A stretch of 62,000 nucleotides of DNA, taken from contig CM043964.1 of assembly GCA_014529385.2 (NCBI GenBank), positions 5,489,997 to 5,551,996 on the forward strand, in the 5' to 3' direction. Position numbers and translations under genes: made by a program. The notes under the pieces are model-generated. The model saw only the letters and a list, made by a program, of their open reading frames with translations. It had not been told where the DNA came from and did not search any database. Each line of letters opens with the position of its first letter. Position 1 is the first letter of the stretch. Shown piece after piece: positions 12,971-24,372 of the stretch. The stretch is from Adiantum capillus-veneris (taxonomy: Eukaryota > Streptophyta > Polypodiopsida > Polypodiales > Pteridaceae).

Positions 12971-13189
12971 ATGGATAATGGCCCAAGAATAGAGGTTTTC
13001 CCCTTTCATTTCACTCCACACATTAGAATAAACATTGCAATCAGTAGAAAAATCCATTTTCAACAATGTATGGTGTTCATGTTTGGTTCTCAAAGAGTAG
13101 GAGAAATTCTCGCATCACCAAACCCTGTCATCCTGCCTCTTATTGATTATCATAGGTCATTTGATGTGAATATTTTTATTTTGTTGTAG
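12971..13189 (+). CDS. Small leader ORF 2 of element A (unit 2 of a duplicated pair)
   Basis: A 72-codon frame from ATG to TAG, 21 bases downstream of the first small ORF's stop. It repeats the same pattern: a central FQ, G-x2-R-x2-E-I-x-AS-x-NP, then ILPLI and DVNIFILL at the end. It lies about 95 bases ahead of the gag ATG at 13,285. The pair looks like an old tandem duplication of roughly 230-240 bp. Hydrophobic C-terminal segments are too short to call membrane spans. No function is assigned. Confidence 0.4.
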   Translation: MDNGPRIEVFPFHFTPHIRINIAISRKIHFQQCMVFMFGSQRVGEILASPNPVILPLIDYHRSFDVNIFILL

Positions 13190-13284
13190 AATAGATTGCA
13201 ATTTAGAAAACATTATTGTGTAAATTTTTTAGAAAGAAAAACAAAAACGTGTTGTCACTTTGAAACCGATTCAATGGAGGCCCA

Positions 13285-14085
13285 ATGGAGGCCCAACGCC
13301 AAATGTCCGGATATCCTCTTTTCTTTGGAGAGCCTGGAAAGGATGCAGAATTATTTTTAGCAAATTTCAAGATGTCTTGTCGTATCAAGAGGATAGTAAC
13401 TGATCAAGAACGTGTAGAGATGTTTGAGGTGGTCCTTAGGAAAGATGCTAGCACTTGGTTTGACTCTTTGCCTGAGGAAGTTAAAGGGAATTACAGGAAA
13501 GTTGTGAATCATTTCAAGAGATACTTCTTTGATCCCCAAAACACTCAAAAGCTATGGCAAGACATTGTTTCTCATAAGCAAAAAGACTTAGATGACTACT
13601 ACTTGTACAAGCAAGAGTTTCTACGTCTTTGGGCTATATGGGTGAGAAATGTTGCTAACCCTGGTGATGGTGCAGAGTTCCTAAAGAAGGAGAGGTTCAT
13701 AGCCGGACTCTTTCCTGACCTTAAGATAAAAGTTGAGGCCGGTGCACCTGCTACCTTTGAAGCAGTTGAAACTAGGACTGCTGAGAAATATAGGAAACTC
13801 AAGTGCTTAAAGGGGGAGGTTCCAATAGAAGGTCTTAGACCCAAAGGTAAGTCACAAGCATCAACATCTAGGGAGCTTCCTGAGGTAACGGGGGAAGTGA
13901 TTGAAAAGTTAAATGAATCTTTAAGCAGCTTGTCAATTCACCTTGCACAAGCTGTAGGTCCAAAAGGACAAGCAAGGAAGTCTGAAGAGTGAGATCCACG
14001 ACCTAGGAGATTCTTACAATTTTGGAATTGCGGAGAGTCTGGACATGGGATGTATAATTGTCCTTGGCCCCGTGGGGAGCCAGGG
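13285..14085 (+). pseudogene. gag: Element A gag (capsid and broken zinc knuckle)
   Basis: The frame opens at ATG 13,285 and encodes the structural Gag core. FFGEPGKDAELFLANFKM is followed by the helical core with KDASTWFDSLP, an HFKRYFFDP segment and YYLYKQEFLRLW, typical of the retrotransposon Gag family. A TGA at 13,990-13,992 ends it after 235 codons. Reading on in the same frame, the zinc knuckle appears at about 14,020-14,070 as FWNCGESGHGMYNC, with Phe where the first Cys should be. The knuckle lies beyond the stop, so the stop looks like decay rather than a programmed Gag/Pol boundary. An upstream ATG at 13,274 is out of frame. Confidence 0.85.
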
Positions 14086-15879
14086 AGACCTAACTTGAAT
14101 TACCCAGTGATGAATGCAGGTGAAGGAACTAGTCAGCAACCACGGCTTCTACAAAGGCCAAATGGAGCAAGACCACCTCCACAAGGAGTGGAAGGAGTTC
14201 CACCTTTGCCAGACCCAAATGTGCATGTGGTAGAGGTGACAAATTCAAAAGAGGTTGACATGGAAGCAAAAGGCATTAAGCGTGGCCGTGGAAAAGGGAA
14301 GGAGAAAGAAGGTGTCACATCACAAAGTGATCATGGACGAGAAAAGAAGGCAATGGAGACCAAGGAAACTAAGAGGACTCGACATCGTATCAATCTCCAA
14401 GACTTCCCTCTTGGACATGGTATGGCTCCATACAACCTATTGGAAGACATGAGAGGTAAGGGTCCTGATATCTCATGGCCTCAGTTTCTTGCATTATGCC
14501 CACAAGTTATGAGGGATTTAACAAAGGCAGTTAGCACTAGGAGAAAGGTAAAAGAGAGTGTGCATGTTGTAAAAATTGCACATGCTGAAATGAATGAGGA
14601 TATTACACCTGTGCTAAATTGTTACATCAAAGGAAGATTGGTTAGGAAAGGTCTAGTGGATGGGGGTGCACAAATTTGCATCATGACAGAGGGACTCATG
14701 CAAAAACTAGGCATGCACATCCATGAGACACCTGAAATTAAAGTCAAGATGGCAAAGAATAGCAAAGCTAGGTGTGTAGGCATTTGTAAAAATGTTTTTG
14801 TAGAGGCCTTTGGCATTAAGAATGCGGTGGATTTTTATGTTATGTCTACCAAAGGAAATGGTTACCCATTTATCCTAGGGAGACCATGGCTAATGAAAAT
14901 GCGAGCTTTGCAGGATTGGGAGAGTGGAAAGCTAATTTGCAGGAATGACAATCATACGAAGGTTGTCTTTGACATGAAGGAGCAACGCCAAGAGGAGCTC
15001 CATGAAGAATCATCTCAAAGTGAGACGGAGGAAGGCTGGACCGATAGCACTTCAGAAGGAGAAAGTAGTGGCAGCATTACTGAAGAGGAGTCTTCCATCG
15101 AAGTCATGGGAGTAAGGTTTAAGCCAAATAACCAGGAGACCTCTTCTCGAGGTTTGGAAGAGGTAGGTACTCAAGAGAACCAAAATGTGCAAGATGAAGG
15201 AATGTTAGAAGGTATGTTGTCTACAACACTTACAAAGGACGAAAGAGAGGAGTTCAAATGTGTGCTAGGGAAATTTCCGAGGCTTTTTGCTAAAGACTAC
15301 ACCAATGTGCGTGGAGTAGATGTTGTTCAACACAAAATTGAGTTGAAGCCAGAGGCCACACCTAAGGCTCAAAAGCTACGAAGGCTAGGAGTCATCAAGG
15401 AGCAGGCTTTACTCAAGGAGGTAAGAAAGCTTCTAGCAGCAGGTTTCATTTATCCAGTGGAGAATTCAGAGTGGGTCTTTCCCATTGTTGTCACTCCTAA
15501 GAAAAACGGCAAGTGGAGGGTGTGTGTGGATTACCGTCCACTTAATGAGGCAACAAAAAGAGATCACTTTCCCCTCCCATTTCAGGATGAGATACTAAAT
15601 GAGGTAGCTGGTCATGAGAAGTACACTGTGTGTGATGGCTACTCGGGTTACTTTCAAATAGGTATCGCATTGGAAGATCAATTGAAAACAACCTTCATCA
15701 CTCCTTGGGGTTGTTATGCTTTTAGAGTCATGCCATTTGGCCTGACAAATGCTCCTGCAACTTTCCAACGCTTCATGAACATGGTGTTTCAAACATTCTT
15801 TGGAAAGTCCATTAGGGTTTTTATTGATGATTTTTGCATTTATAGCTCAAAATCATTGCATCTACAAAGGGTAGAATAA
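14086..15879 (+). pseudogene. pol: Element A pol part 1: protease and reverse transcriptase palm
   Basis: Same frame as gag. A basic linker is followed by INLQDFPLGHGMAPYNLLED, a block also found in element C. The aspartic protease follows, with active site LVDGGAQICIM (14,656-14,670) and the LGRPWL motif near 14,880, then an acidic Ser/Glu-rich spacer and the reverse transcriptase. RT motifs in order are GKWRVCVDYRPLN, VCDGYSGYFQI (first catalytic Asp), MPFGLTNAPATF and the FIDD box at 15,820-15,831. All three RT catalytic Asp are present. A TAA at 15,877-15,879, shortly after FIDD, interrupts the frame. The stretch resumes in frame at once. Confidence 0.92.
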
Positions 15880-17007
15880 AGTTTAAAGAAGCTCTATGAC
15901 ATGGGAGGTCAACTCAACCTCGACAAGTGCCACATAGGTGAGGATGAAGTGATCTTGCTTGGTCACAAGGTTTCCTATAAAGGAATTGAGGTGGATCCTT
16001 CAAAGGCAAAGGCTCTTATTGAGCTCCCATCACCCAAGAATCTCAAAGAGGTCATCTCATTCATTCAAAAGGTGAAGTATATGTCACGCTTTATTCACTT
16101 AGCTTCGGAGTTGCTTCATCCTTTGCAAAAGTTGACACAACAAGTAGAATTTGCATGGTCTGATGAGCTTGAAGAGTACTTTTGTAACATTAAAGACATC
16201 CAGTCAGAACTACCAACACTCATGCCTCCTTGTTGGGAGTACACATTCTTTGTTAGCTCTAGTGTTGGGAAAGAAACAATATTTGGAGCGGTTTTGCTAC
16301 AACAAGATCCCCATAGTACCCGGATGCGACCCATCTACTTTGCTAGTAGGGTCATGAATGCTTTGGAGAGAGACTACACGGAGACAGAACTCATGATGCT
16401 TTCTCTCATGTTTGCGGTGAGAAAGTTTAGATCCTACTTGCTACCAAAACCTTTTGTAATTCTCACTGCAGAAAATTTGTTTCCTTGGGTGTCATCTCAA
16501 ATGAATCTTAGCACTAGGATCTCAAAGTGGATTATGGAATTGCAAGAGTTCCAATACTCTTTCAAGGTAGAAGATAGTGTGCGTGCACAATTGGCAGGGA
16601 TCCTTACTTATAGGGTACATGAGAAGGAGATTAAGGTGCCTGAAATAAAGACCCTACCATTGCCACCACCAAAAAATATTCCTAATGCTTTTACCTTGTT
16701 CTTTGATGGAGCTTTTCGACGAGTCACAAGAAAAGCAGGGGGAGGGCTAGTGTTGCTCAACCCAAGTGGGGAGGTGGTCATGAAAGAGAAGGTCAATCTA
16801 CCAGGTTCAACTAGCAACAATGAAGCAAAATACGGCACACTACTTCATGGTTTGAAGATGTGCATTGGCCAAGGGATACAACGTCTCATGGTAAAGGGAG
16901 ATGCACTTCTCATTGTTAAACAGATTTTAGGCATTTGGGCATGCAAGAATGAAAGCTTACGGACAAAAGTTCATGCCATTCATAGGATGCTTAATCAGTT
17001 TGAATAA
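15880..17007 (+). pseudogene. pol: Element A pol part 2: RT thumb, RNase H and second (archaeal-type) RNase H
   Basis: Begins with the RT end (GGQLNLDKCHIGEDEVILLG and the connection KVKYMSRFIHLASELLHPLQ). The gypsy RNase H follows (about 16,230-16,600), with FVSSSVGKETIFGAVLL and a YTETELMMLSLMF block; its first catalytic position is Ser rather than Asp, which is usual for degenerate gypsy RNase H in dual-RNase H elements. A second RNase H starts near 16,690 with TLFFDGAFRR, NNEAKYGTLLHGL and VKGDALLIVKQI, giving Asp, Glu and Asp of the catalytic set. Its C-terminal end lies beyond a TAA at 17,005-17,007. The dual arrangement is diagnostic of the Tat lineage. Confidence 0.9.
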
Positions 17008-18453
17008 GTGCAACTATATCATATTCCTAGGAAACAAAATGAAGATACCGATTTACTTGCACAACAAGCAGTTACATGTGTTGAGAAAGAAGTGCAGGTC
17101 ATCATGGTGGCAGCAACTGTCAAGCAACCGAGATACCAGGGATTGGAGTCATTGACTCCCATTATTAGCTACATTTTGGAGGGTGAGTTTCCACAAGACT
17201 TCACGAAGGCTCAGAAGAGGAGACTCATGAAAAAGGCAAGCGCGTATCTCTTCCTAGAAGGATCCCTCTATCAAAGAGGGAAGGATCAAGTGTGCAGAAG
17301 AGTACCAACTATCAAGGAGATTCCAACCATTCTAAAAGGTTTGCATGAAGAGGCATGTGGTGGTCATTTTGCCCGAGAGTTAACTGTGAAGAAGATTTTG
17401 CTTGCGGGGTATGTTTGGCCAAGTCTGCATGTGGATGTCCAACATTGGTGTAAAAGTTGTCACAATTGTCAGGTAAATGGGAATAGAAGATTGGTGTATG
17501 GTCCAAGGCAAATCGTGCTTGCAAATGGTCCATTTGAAAAATGGGGCATTGATGCTATGGGTCCATTGCTTAGGACTAAAAATGGGAAATCGTATATCTT
17601 GGTGGCCGTAGACTATATGACTAGGTGGGTGGAAGCACAAAGTGTGGCAAAGGTAAATGAGAGGACAGTGAGCAAATTTGTCTACACTCACATTTGTTGT
17701 AGATTTGGCACACCTTTGGAGATTGTTTCTGATAATGGTCCAGGGTTTAGAAAGGGCTTGCTCACAGAGGTCTGTGAAGAACTTCACATTCTACATCGTC
17801 ATAGTACACCCTACTATCCCCAATCCAATGGTCTGGTAGAAAAAGCTAATGGTGTCATTGCAGGCATCATTAGAAAGATGGTGAGAAACAAGACAAAGTT
17901 GTGGGATGACTTCTTGGATGGTGCCTTGTGGGCGTATCGAACCACATATAGGGAAGCCGCACAGTTTACACCATTTCACTTGGTCTATGGTCAAGAGGCT
18001 TTACAACCAATTGAGCTCAACATCCCAACAATGCGACTTCATGGCAAAGCAGCACGAGATGATCAAGAAGCATGGATGGATCGACTTCTTACCCTAGCTA
18101 AGCTTGAGTGGAAAAGAGAAGTAGCATACGAGTGCTACAAGAGGAAAGCCACACAGATGAAGGAAAAGCTTGACAAGAAACTCAAGGACAAAGGCATCAA
18201 TGAAGGAGATCTTGTGCTAAGGTATGACAATCGACTCGATAATCGTTTTGATGCAAAATTTGAAACTAGATGGCAGGGGCCATACATAGTCAAAAAGGCT
18301 TTCAACTCAAGTTATTATCAACTTACGGACTTGAATGGGAAAGAGCACTCCAGGAAGGTAAACGGGTATTGCTTGAAGCCTTATTTGAGTCGCCTAAGGA
18401 TCTACCAAAGATCTGTCAAAAGGCAGCTATCTCATGTAGGTATTGTTCCGTGA
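17008..18453 (+). pseudogene. pol: Element A pol part 3: end of second RNase H and integrase
   Basis: In frame after the TAA at 17,005, it first completes the second RNase H (HIPRKQNEDTDLLAQQAV). Integrase follows: an HHCC zinc domain (HEEACGGHF to CKSCHNC, about 17,345-17,470), then the DDE core with WGIDAMGP, VSDNGPGF and PYYPQSNGLVEKANG, so all three catalytic acids are present. The C-terminal domain (LVLRYDNRLDNRF, RWQGPYIV) is present, and no chromodomain follows. It ends at TGA 18,451-18,453, about 120 bases ahead of the polypurine tract. The segment itself is intact for 481 codons. Confidence 0.93.
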
Positions 18454-18572
18454 AGCATGAGTGTAACTCAAACCAAAATTCTGAGGGGCCAAACAGTGAA
18501 GACCTCGTCAAGGACTCTAAAGCACACTCTTTGAAAGAGATGCTTTATGATGGTACATGAATATACCATCAT

Positions 18573-18588
18573 CCTGGGGGAGGGCTAA
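18573..18588 (+). promoter_or_regulatory. Element A polypurine tract
   Basis: CCTGGGGGAGGGCTAA immediately precedes the TG of the 3' LTR, where plus-strand priming takes place. Confidence 0.8.
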
Positions 18589-21208
18589 TGATAGCCGTTC
18601 TTCGGCTTTCCATAATTGCCATAGTAAGCTACCTCACCCTATCAAATCACTCAAACACTGTGGCTATGCCTACCATTTCATTGTACATAGGCGTGTGTGA
18701 GTTAGGGGACTTTTCCCATATCTTCTTAAAAACCCTCAATTTGCTAGTCACTGGGCTAGTTGAGCCAAAAATAAAAAATAAAAAAAATAAAAAAATATAA
18801 GTATATTATGGCTTATTTGTGTGCCAATATTTTATTGTATATAAGGCCTAAATAAAATGATTTTTCATTATTATTTTGGTATTTATTTAAATATTTATAC
18901 TTAGGTGTGTGTTATTTATGCTATGTACATTGACTCACCGTTACCATATTTTTTCTTACCATTTTGCATACTCTTTATTCCATATAAAAATAATTTCATG
19001 CAAGCTTCTCTTATTTTTGGTGTAACTCCATCCCAACAAAAATCCAAAAAAACTAGTTTTATTTATGTGTATATTTTTTCACTATTGTCATTTTTTCCTT
19101 CCTACATCTATTCTCTATTACTCTCATAAATTAGACCACCAAAAATATTCATCTTTTTATGGTAGACTTATAATGAGAGAGATTTATTTTGACCCCTTTA
19201 TATTTTTTTCACCTATATTATTTATATTTGACATGTATATATTTTTTTAGACCCCTCAATATTTGATTTTCTTAATTGTACTATTCACTTATATCATGAT
19301 CTCAATAATATCTTCAATTATAGACCTACCAAATAAAGTCAAGGGTATGTGGCATGCATGCATGCACCATGGGGAGCTCACTCTTGGAGGTATTCAAAAG
19401 AATCATCCAAAGAAAGATCTCACAAGGACTTTGTGCAATGGAAAAAATAGTCGGTTTTGCTGAATGTTTAAAGATCACATGCTCCCCGAATTTGAAAACG
19501 TGATACAAACAAAAGTTGTAGCTCGTGAGCTAAACTTTCACTTCAAAATTTTTCATATTTTTTTGAGCTATGAGCTGTGAGCTATGATTTTATTGGTGGA
19601 CCCCAGTTTGCCCATGCTATGCAGCCACACTCCCTCTTCCACTTTATCATTTTCCTCTTTCACACACACTCCTCCCTCTCCTTCCCACTCCCAAACCTGC
19701 AACTCCCATGTCCTAATTCACCCTCTTCACCATTGCCACATCTCTCACACCTCCATAGCCTTCATCCTCCATTTCTACACCCTATGTGTCCCCCTTTCTC
19801 TCTACATATATGTCCATATTACCATACTCTCTTCATCTTTGTAAAGAACTTCAAAAAATCAGCAAAAATCCAAGGATAACCTTTGCAAATGAAGGCTTTT
19901 ATCATGAATTTCCCAAGGTTTGAAGATAACATAGCTTCATCGACACGCGCTACTTCGCCGTGCTGACCGCTTCTTCTACCGGTGCTGTAAAGAGGTGAAT
20001 GTCAACTTCTCCAAGCTTCAACCTTGCTTTACAAGCTTATCCCTTCTCTAGCTTTTCTCATCATATATCTCACCATTTGGTGAATGATTTTGTAAATATT
20101 TTGTAGTGATAATTACTAACTACTAACCACTAACCTTATTGTAAAATGCACCCTCTACTAGAGTAGGCACTCCCAAATTATTCACTCAATCCTCTCTCCT
20201 TTCATCCTCAATAATTCTCTTCCCTTGAGCCCACATCCATGTGACTCAAAGGACAAGAGAGACCCACCCTCATTAAAAAAAATAAAAATATGCATAATCT
20301 TTTATTCTTTCAAATAAACTTGATTAGGCCTAATCCAAATCGGGGCTTCTAAAACCTATAAATAGAGCCCTTCTCTCCCTTGTAAAACAACACATGATCA
20401 CACTACACCACACCATTCTCAACACATAACACACCACTCTTCAAGCCTAGTTGTGTAGAGTGTGTGCATTGTGAGTGCTCTATTCCATCACTACACATAG
20501 GTGCATGGAGAAGCTTGAAGTTAGTTATGCCATCTAGAGGAGTGGAGTGATACTATACTCTGCAATCACACTTGTAGCCTACTCTTGTCCATAAATAAGA
20601 TTCATAGTTTTGGTTGCAATTGTATGTTGCAACTACGACTCTTCTCTCCAAATTGACTTGATAAGTTGGCTCATCAGGTGGTTGAAGGTATATTGTCCTT
20701 GAAGTTTGTTGTGCCATTTCATGCTTGGTGGTTTGAGGGCTTGTTGAATTGTTTGCCTAAAAGGTCAATTGTAAGAGGGTGCTCGGTGAGAGGGCTCCCA
20801 TGACCCTAAGACAATTTGTGTATTGGCAACAAGGTCAAGTTTTGTGTTGTCTCTCTGTTTCTCATCAAGCTTTGTGTGCATCTAGTCTTTAAGGCTAAGA
20901 CTGAGTTGCTCAAGTTGATTTGTGCTCTTTACCTCTCTCTGGCGTGGTGAATGTTTGTGTTTGGTGTATGTGGTTGGTGTATGTGGCTATCTTGCATTCC
21001 CCTCTCTTTGTGCATTTGAGTACAAGGAGATTTCACGTGCGTCCTAGTTTGCATCTACAACTAGGTGGTGCCCCTTTTCTTGTTTGGTTTCTGGTTGTGG
21101 GTTATTGTTGTCTCTGATTGTGCTTGCCCCAGTCCCAATTGAGCAGCACAGGAGCCTCGAAGGGTGTTTAGAGGCCGCTCTTCTTGTTGCCCGCCCCGGA
21201 CCGCCTCA
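18589..21208 (+). repeat. Element A 3' LTR
   Basis: Second LTR copy, 2,620 bp, starting TGATAGCCG and ending CCTCA. It carries a roughly 19-bp extra segment near 20,125 and a 12-bp tandem duplication (GTGTATGTGGTT) near 20,965 relative to the 5' LTR, otherwise scattered substitutions. The TATA box is at 20,357-20,365. It is followed by the CTAT duplication at 21,209-21,212. Confidence 0.93.
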
Positions 21209-21212
21209 CTAT

Positions 21213-22282
21213 GTCAAGCCAAGAGGCAGTTATCATACAATATTTCCCCACGTCAGTGTGAAAAAATCATTGATATCCGTGTTCTCAGTACATTTACGGC
21301 CAGATTATGCCAAATCAAGAAATTTTAGACAAATACCTTTCCTAAAAAACCAATGAACCAGTTAACAGAATTTCCATTGTGTACAGCGGCACTAATTTAT
21401 AAACCAAAACCTTATTATAGGTATTCCTTTTATTAAGAAAAAATCCAAAACCAAGTTGAGGGGTTAGAGTAAAAAAACATTCAACCCTCTGTACTTATAA
21501 AGCAACCACATTCGGTGCACTATAATAGTCATCCCGTGCAGGTGTTAAAGAAATACCCTAGCATGTATATGTTTATGCAATCACAACAGGAAAGAAAGCC
21601 TCATTTAGTAGATAGTGGCACTGAGTCGGTTGAGCTACAAGCTCCATGTTGGTGTAGCAGTAAATATTGCAAAGCAACACACAGTCCTCTCTCTTAAACA
21701 CACACACCCAAAACTAAGTGAGGGGCAGAAAGCACCCTCGCCTCCTTAAATAGAGGGGGGAACAACATCACTCCTAGCGTGCGCAGGTCTTGAGTGTAGT
21801 ATGCGCCTTCTGGGGAGTCGACACCACTCGGCCACCTCAGTAATGGTTCGGCTCACCATTGCCAAGTAATTCTACCACAACACTTCACAGCAGAGTAGGT
21901 AAGAGTGGAGTATAGTGACCCACATTTATTTTAACTTGCCAATTACAACTTAAGTGGTAGTTAATGTCCTATAAGGGCTCTTCCCCATGGTAGAATTTAA
22001 ACTTAGTGTAAATTTGAAGCTATCTACCCAATGTGACATAATTTAGTGGTTTAATAGAGGGCTTTTTCCTGAAAGCTTAAAAAAGCAAGTAAGAAAGTGT
22101 GTGTGTGTGTGTGTGTTTGTGTGTGTTGAATTGAAATAGCAAATAATAACAACAACATGAAGGAGTCAACAACTTGTAGACATAAAAATCTATTCAAAAT
22201 CTCATGTGAGTGGCTCCGTGTAGTACGTAGAGCTCACTACTACTTTGTCTTTCCATCATCTTCTCCCCCCTTCCTCCTGTAG
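21213..22282. other. No gene recognised
   Basis: Right flank of element A. A (TG)n tract lies at about 22,098-22,126. No domain is visible on either strand. Confidence 0.5.

Positions 22283-22317
<35 letters not shown>
22283..22317. repeat. Poly-C tract, 35 bp
   Basis: An uninterrupted run of C. The flanks are C-rich (CTCCCCCC before it, CTACCCCCACC after it). The assembled length may not be exact. Confidence 0.85.
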
Positions 22318-22320
<3 letters not shown>

Positions 22321-22629
22321 TTTTGCCTTGTGCTACCCCCACCTTGCTCCATAGCTTTCATCTCCCCTAGCTCCCATCCCCCCTTCACGTCCATGTGCTA
22401 TGTGTGGATAGCCTTCTACCGATTGGTGGCTTACACCGATTTCTTTGTCATCTCCTTAACAATAGCAGACACAGAATGGCAGCCCTTACTCCACCTCAGA
22501 GGGACTTTACTAAAGGCCCCTTGTCGACACTACGGAGCTGGCCCTTCTACTTGCTCTTTTTTCCAAAAGCAAGCAATCCTGGTGGTAGAGGTGGTAGGAC
22601 TTCAAGCCACCTCGGCCATTTGCAATATT

Positions 22630-23215
22630 TTAAGCACACAGGCAAGCAAAGGGGAGGTTAGGGACTTGTGCCATGCTCAACTCCTCACCAAAGTGGGCAA
22701 GATAATTGATGTGAAAATTCTCAAGAGAGGCTACTACTAGATAGAGTTTGAGTCTCCAAAGATGGCAATCAAATTGATATTGATGATCCCGCTTGGCATT
22801 TGCAGGGCTCGAGCATACTTCTAGAAAAGGCACCACCGATTTGACCCAACGTCAGATGTGCTTGAGGAGAAGGTGTATCTTCCTATCTTAGTTTTCTTCC
22901 CAGGCTTGAGGCAAGAGTATTTTCCCTTGCTTTCTAGGATTGGTTCCATGTTTAAGATAGTCTTGGAGAGCCCGCACACTTCACCATCAGTTGTGGACAA
23001 GGACGCAAGGTTACCCACTATGTAGGTTCTTGTTCGGGACACACATTCACTCCCGAAGGTGGTTTTTTTGCCTCAGGTATGTGGTGGTTGGATGAGACGG
23101 AGTGTGGAGTATTTGGGCCTCCCAAACCACTGCTTAATTTGCATACAAATGGGGCCATCTTGCAAAGGCTTGTCCACACAAAACCTCGGCCAGCTCCACA
23201 ACCGTAGGCCCCTAG
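22630..23215 (+). pseudogene. LINE ORF1-like relic: DUF4283-type domain plus zinc knuckle
   Basis: A decayed frame reads through LLTKVGKIIDVKILKRGYY, then after stops a block RHHRFDPTSDVLEEKVYL, LRQEYFPLLSRIGSMFK and a conserved-looking SVEYLGLPNHCLICIQ. This order (nucleic-acid-binding fold, RWHHxFDP, LPxEYW, GLPxxCxxC) is that of the plant DUF4283/zf-CCHC family found in LINE ORF1 proteins. The zinc knuckle is CLIC in one frame; its GHLAKAC half is in the next frame because of one extra G near 23,150. At least three in-frame stops lie upstream. No endonuclease follows, so this is a solitary ORF1 relic. Confidence 0.6.
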
Positions 23216-24372
23216 TGCTAGCCCTCCATCCACCTCCAAGACCAACCACCCCCCCGGTGTCATGGCTATCGAGACCCCTAGAGATTCACCCAACTTTAGT
23301 AGTGTCAAATGGCCAGTCTGAGAAGGGATGGCACTAGGTATGTGGCTGCCATTGACAGTGCTAGGCTTCTCGCCTTGGTGGTTTACTCAATAAGAGTCAT
23401 AAGAAATTGCTTCAAACATTTGTAGTAGGAGAATGCCTTATACCCCTCCACTTTCACCTCTTGAGTGAAGGAGGATCCTCCCCACCTTTCCCTCCCCCAC
23501 TCCCCCCCCCCCCCCAATCCTCCCCTAGTCCTCCCTCACCCCCCTCTTGCTCCCCCACTCCCACCATTCTCCCCCTCTCCACCTTTGGTCCCCCTTCTCC
23601 TCCTCTAGTTGCTTGATCTAGGCATACTCCTGCTGCTTGCAGCTATTTGGGAAACTCTTTTGTTGTAAGTAGGTTGGTTTCGGAGAGGCATCCCTTCCTT
23701 TGACCTCCCCTCTTGGTTGAGACCTTGGCATTTGGGGGTGTCCAGGGAACCACTCCAGTTTCAACCTCAGCAAAAGATGGCACCTCTTTAGCTATGCCTT
23801 CACTTGGTCTCTTTGTGATCCCCATACTGACTTAGAGACAGCTTGCTTTTGGTCTCATGTCTTGTTTCTTGCAGCACACAGTACAAATGCTTTAGACTGT
23901 GTAGTGGGATACTATTTTCCACTTTGTGGTTGAGACTAGTAGGAGTGGTCCTTGGATTCGTCACTTGGTTGCCTTCAGGTTCATGCTCTTCTCTCACCAC
24001 ATGAGGGACCTTGGGACTACAAATTTGGTACAAAATTTATAACACACATTTAGGAAAATAGGGAAAAATGCTCAAATTTTCGACAATTCTTTGTGTCACA
24101 TGGACTTGAGGTGAGGTTGTAGTGTGCTAAGTTGTTGCACAAAAGAAATTTGTGGTACAATTTTTAGTGGATGCTAATGAGTATGCAAGATCTAATATTG
24201 TGTGTTGTCAACAACCATATTATACACTACGGTGTGTTTGCACATGATAGTTTACAAATTTATACACACACACACACACACACACACACATCCAAAATCA
24301 ATTTTTCCACTCACACATGCTTTATTATCAGAATGACTAAAGTGTAAGTTGTAAGAGAGACAAGTGACTAAA
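23216..24372. other. No gene recognised; C-rich tract
   Basis: A strongly pyrimidine-rich segment with CCCCC runs and CTCCC phrases at about 23,470-23,610, and a (CA)n microsatellite at about 24,265-24,291. Open frames here reflect composition. Confidence 0.5.

Larger units (their letters stand above)
10078..21208 (+). mobile_element. Element A: Tat-lineage Ty3/gypsy LTR retrotransposon, about 11.1 kb
   Basis: Long LTRs (10,078-12,668 and 18,589-21,208) flank an internal region that codes, in one frame, Gag, protease, reverse transcriptase, a gypsy-type RNase H, a second archaeal-type RNase H and integrase. The second RNase H placed before integrase, together with a VDGG protease active site and the absence of a chromodomain, defines the Tat lineage. 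The LTRs begin TG and end CA, and a polypurine tract precedes the 3' LTR. Three in-frame stops (TGA 13,990, TAA 15,877, TAA 17,005) interrupt the polyprotein, so it is probably dead. LTR similarity is high by eye, with two small indels, which suggests a fairly recent insertion. Confidence 0.93.

Noticed and set aside
13990-13992. Programmed stop-codon readthrough between Gag and Pol in element A
   Set aside because: The zinc knuckle of Gag is downstream of the stop, and two more stops break pol. Decay is the simpler reading.
15000-18000. Minus-strand frames within element A (for example 17,380-17,787)
   Set aside because: They are shadows of the conserved plus-strand pol frame, with no domain of their own.
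22194-22394. Glycine-rich small ORF on the minus strand
   Set aside because: It is produced by the poly-C tract.
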